Of a stretch of DNA of 64,000 nt, positions 63,497 through 64,000 are shown piece after piece. The position numbers and the translations under genes were made by a program. Within the stretch, counting starts at the first letter, position 1. Every line of letters starts with the position of its first letter. The notes below the pieces were generated by a model that was given only the letters and a program-made list of their open reading frames with translations, was not told the DNA's origin and ran no database searches. The DNA comes from Patellaria atrata CBS 101060 (taxonomy: Eukaryota > Ascomycota > Dothideomycetes > Patellariales > Patellariaceae). Location: positions 106,196-170,195 of the forward strand of contig MU006119.1 in NCBI GenBank assembly GCA_010093705.1, read 5' to 3'.

Positions 63497-63614
63497 TATT
63501 ATAATTAATTAAATATTTAATTAAATATATATATTATTTTTCTTTAATTTTCTTTAAATTAAATATTTTAATTTATATTTTTTTCTTTATTTTATATATT
63601 ATTACTATTTTATA
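63497..63614 (+). repeat. element G 3' LTR
   Basis: 118 bp, TATTATAATTAATTAAAT at the start and ACTATTTTATA at the end, followed by the target copy TTAAA. Confidence 0.78.
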
Positions 63615-64000
63615 TTAAATAAATTTAATAAAATAAAGTTTTTTTTAATTTTTATTTTTAAATTATATATTAATTTAAAGTTTAAAATATTATAATAAAT
63701 ATATTTTTCTATAAATAAAAAAATTTAAAAATAATAAAAAATAAAAATATTATAATATAAATTTAAATATTAATTAATTTAAATATAATAATAATATTTT
63801 TTTAACTTTTAATAAAATAATAATTATTATTTAAAAAAATATTTTAAAATAATAAAAAATATATAATTTTTAAAAAAAAAGTAATAGAAAAATATATTTT
63901 AAAATTAAAGTCTAAAATTTAAATAATAATAATTAAGATAATAATAATTAAACTTTTATAGAAAATAAAAAAAGTTAAAATTTAAAATTAAAAATTTATA
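63615..64000 (+). mobile_element. second Gypsy family, copy F (right part, runs off the window)
   Basis: Resumes the F sequence exactly where it broke at 33,724. It aligns with E2 about 25,612-25,990 (region between RNase H and integrase). Pure A/T with a few C/G; no open frame. The element continues beyond the window. Confidence 0.75.

Larger units (their letters stand above)
33725..63614 (+). mobile_element. LTR retrotransposon 'G' with 118-bp LTRs (Copia-like), split by element D
   Basis: Interrupts copy F: left target CTAAA (33720-33724), right target TTAAA (63615-63619), both derivable from CTAGA as seen in E2 (25,612). The left LTR is 33725-33757 plus 57833-57917 (33 + 85 = 118 bp, cut by D); the right LTR is 63497-63614 (118 bp). 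The remaining internal part is 57918-63496 (5,579 bp), so the element was about 5.8 kb. After the left LTR is a primer-site candidate that fits the anticodon region of initiator tRNA-Met, a Copia-type feature. Coding content is unreadable: almost no G/C remains. Strand and superfamily rest on that primer site. Confidence 0.72.

Noticed and set aside
3736-64000. Mitochondrial or other organellar origin of the AT-rich DNA
   Set aside because: The region is made of nuclear-type transposons with target-site duplications and RIP-type changes; no mitochondrial genes or tRNAs are visible.

Overview
The window looks like a filamentous ascomycete (Pezizomycotina) chromosome. The evidence is short introns with fungal splice and branch sites, an AP-3 beta-adaptin gene of the filamentous-fungal type, fungal pogo/Fot1-like and chromodomain Ty3/Gypsy transposons, and massive C-to-T / G-to-A change of the RIP (repeat-induced point mutation) type. 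The left 3.7 kb is normal genic DNA: the last exons of an unrecognised plus-strand gene, then a convergent minus-strand gene for the AP-3 complex beta subunit (APL6-like) whose first two exons can be placed by splice sites.

From about 3,735 to the right edge everything is extremely AT-rich, decayed, repeat-derived DNA, almost without ATG codons. From left to right it holds: a pogo-family DNA transposon whose 5' half is hardly mutated (4,075-5,953); a second pogo copy (6,371-9,255) split by a smaller inverted-repeat element (7,111-8,391); an inverted third pogo copy (9,256-10,556); a complete minus-strand Ty3/Gypsy element 'A' (11,522-18,879); and a run of plus-strand copies of a second chromodomain Gypsy family (19,343-33,724).

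The last copy of that run, 'F', is the outermost layer of a nest. F is split by 'G' (33,725-63,614), an element with 118-bp LTRs and a Copia-like half-tRNA primer site. G is split by 'D' (33,758-57,827, same subfamily as A). D is split by a fourth pogo copy (35,247-37,108) and by two complete Gypsy elements, 'B' (39,725-47,156, minus) and 'C' (49,092-56,523, plus). Each step is fixed by a target-site duplication. Subtracting the insertions gives D an internal region of 6,192 bp, the same as A; B and C are both 7,432 bp. Decay has therefore been almost purely by base transition.

No transposon gene is intact. Stops, lost start codons and lost catalytic or zinc-binding residues are explained by CpA-to-TpA and TpG-to-TpA. 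In the younger copies (B, C, E2) the CpA sites that survive are mostly CAC, and the TpG sites mostly GTG, which suggests a trinucleotide rule for the mutator. The A/B/C/D Gypsy family also carries, between pol and the 3' LTR, an antisense reading frame for a basic, charged, helix-rich protein. No RNA genes, CRISPR arrays or intact genes were seen in the AT-rich 60 kb.
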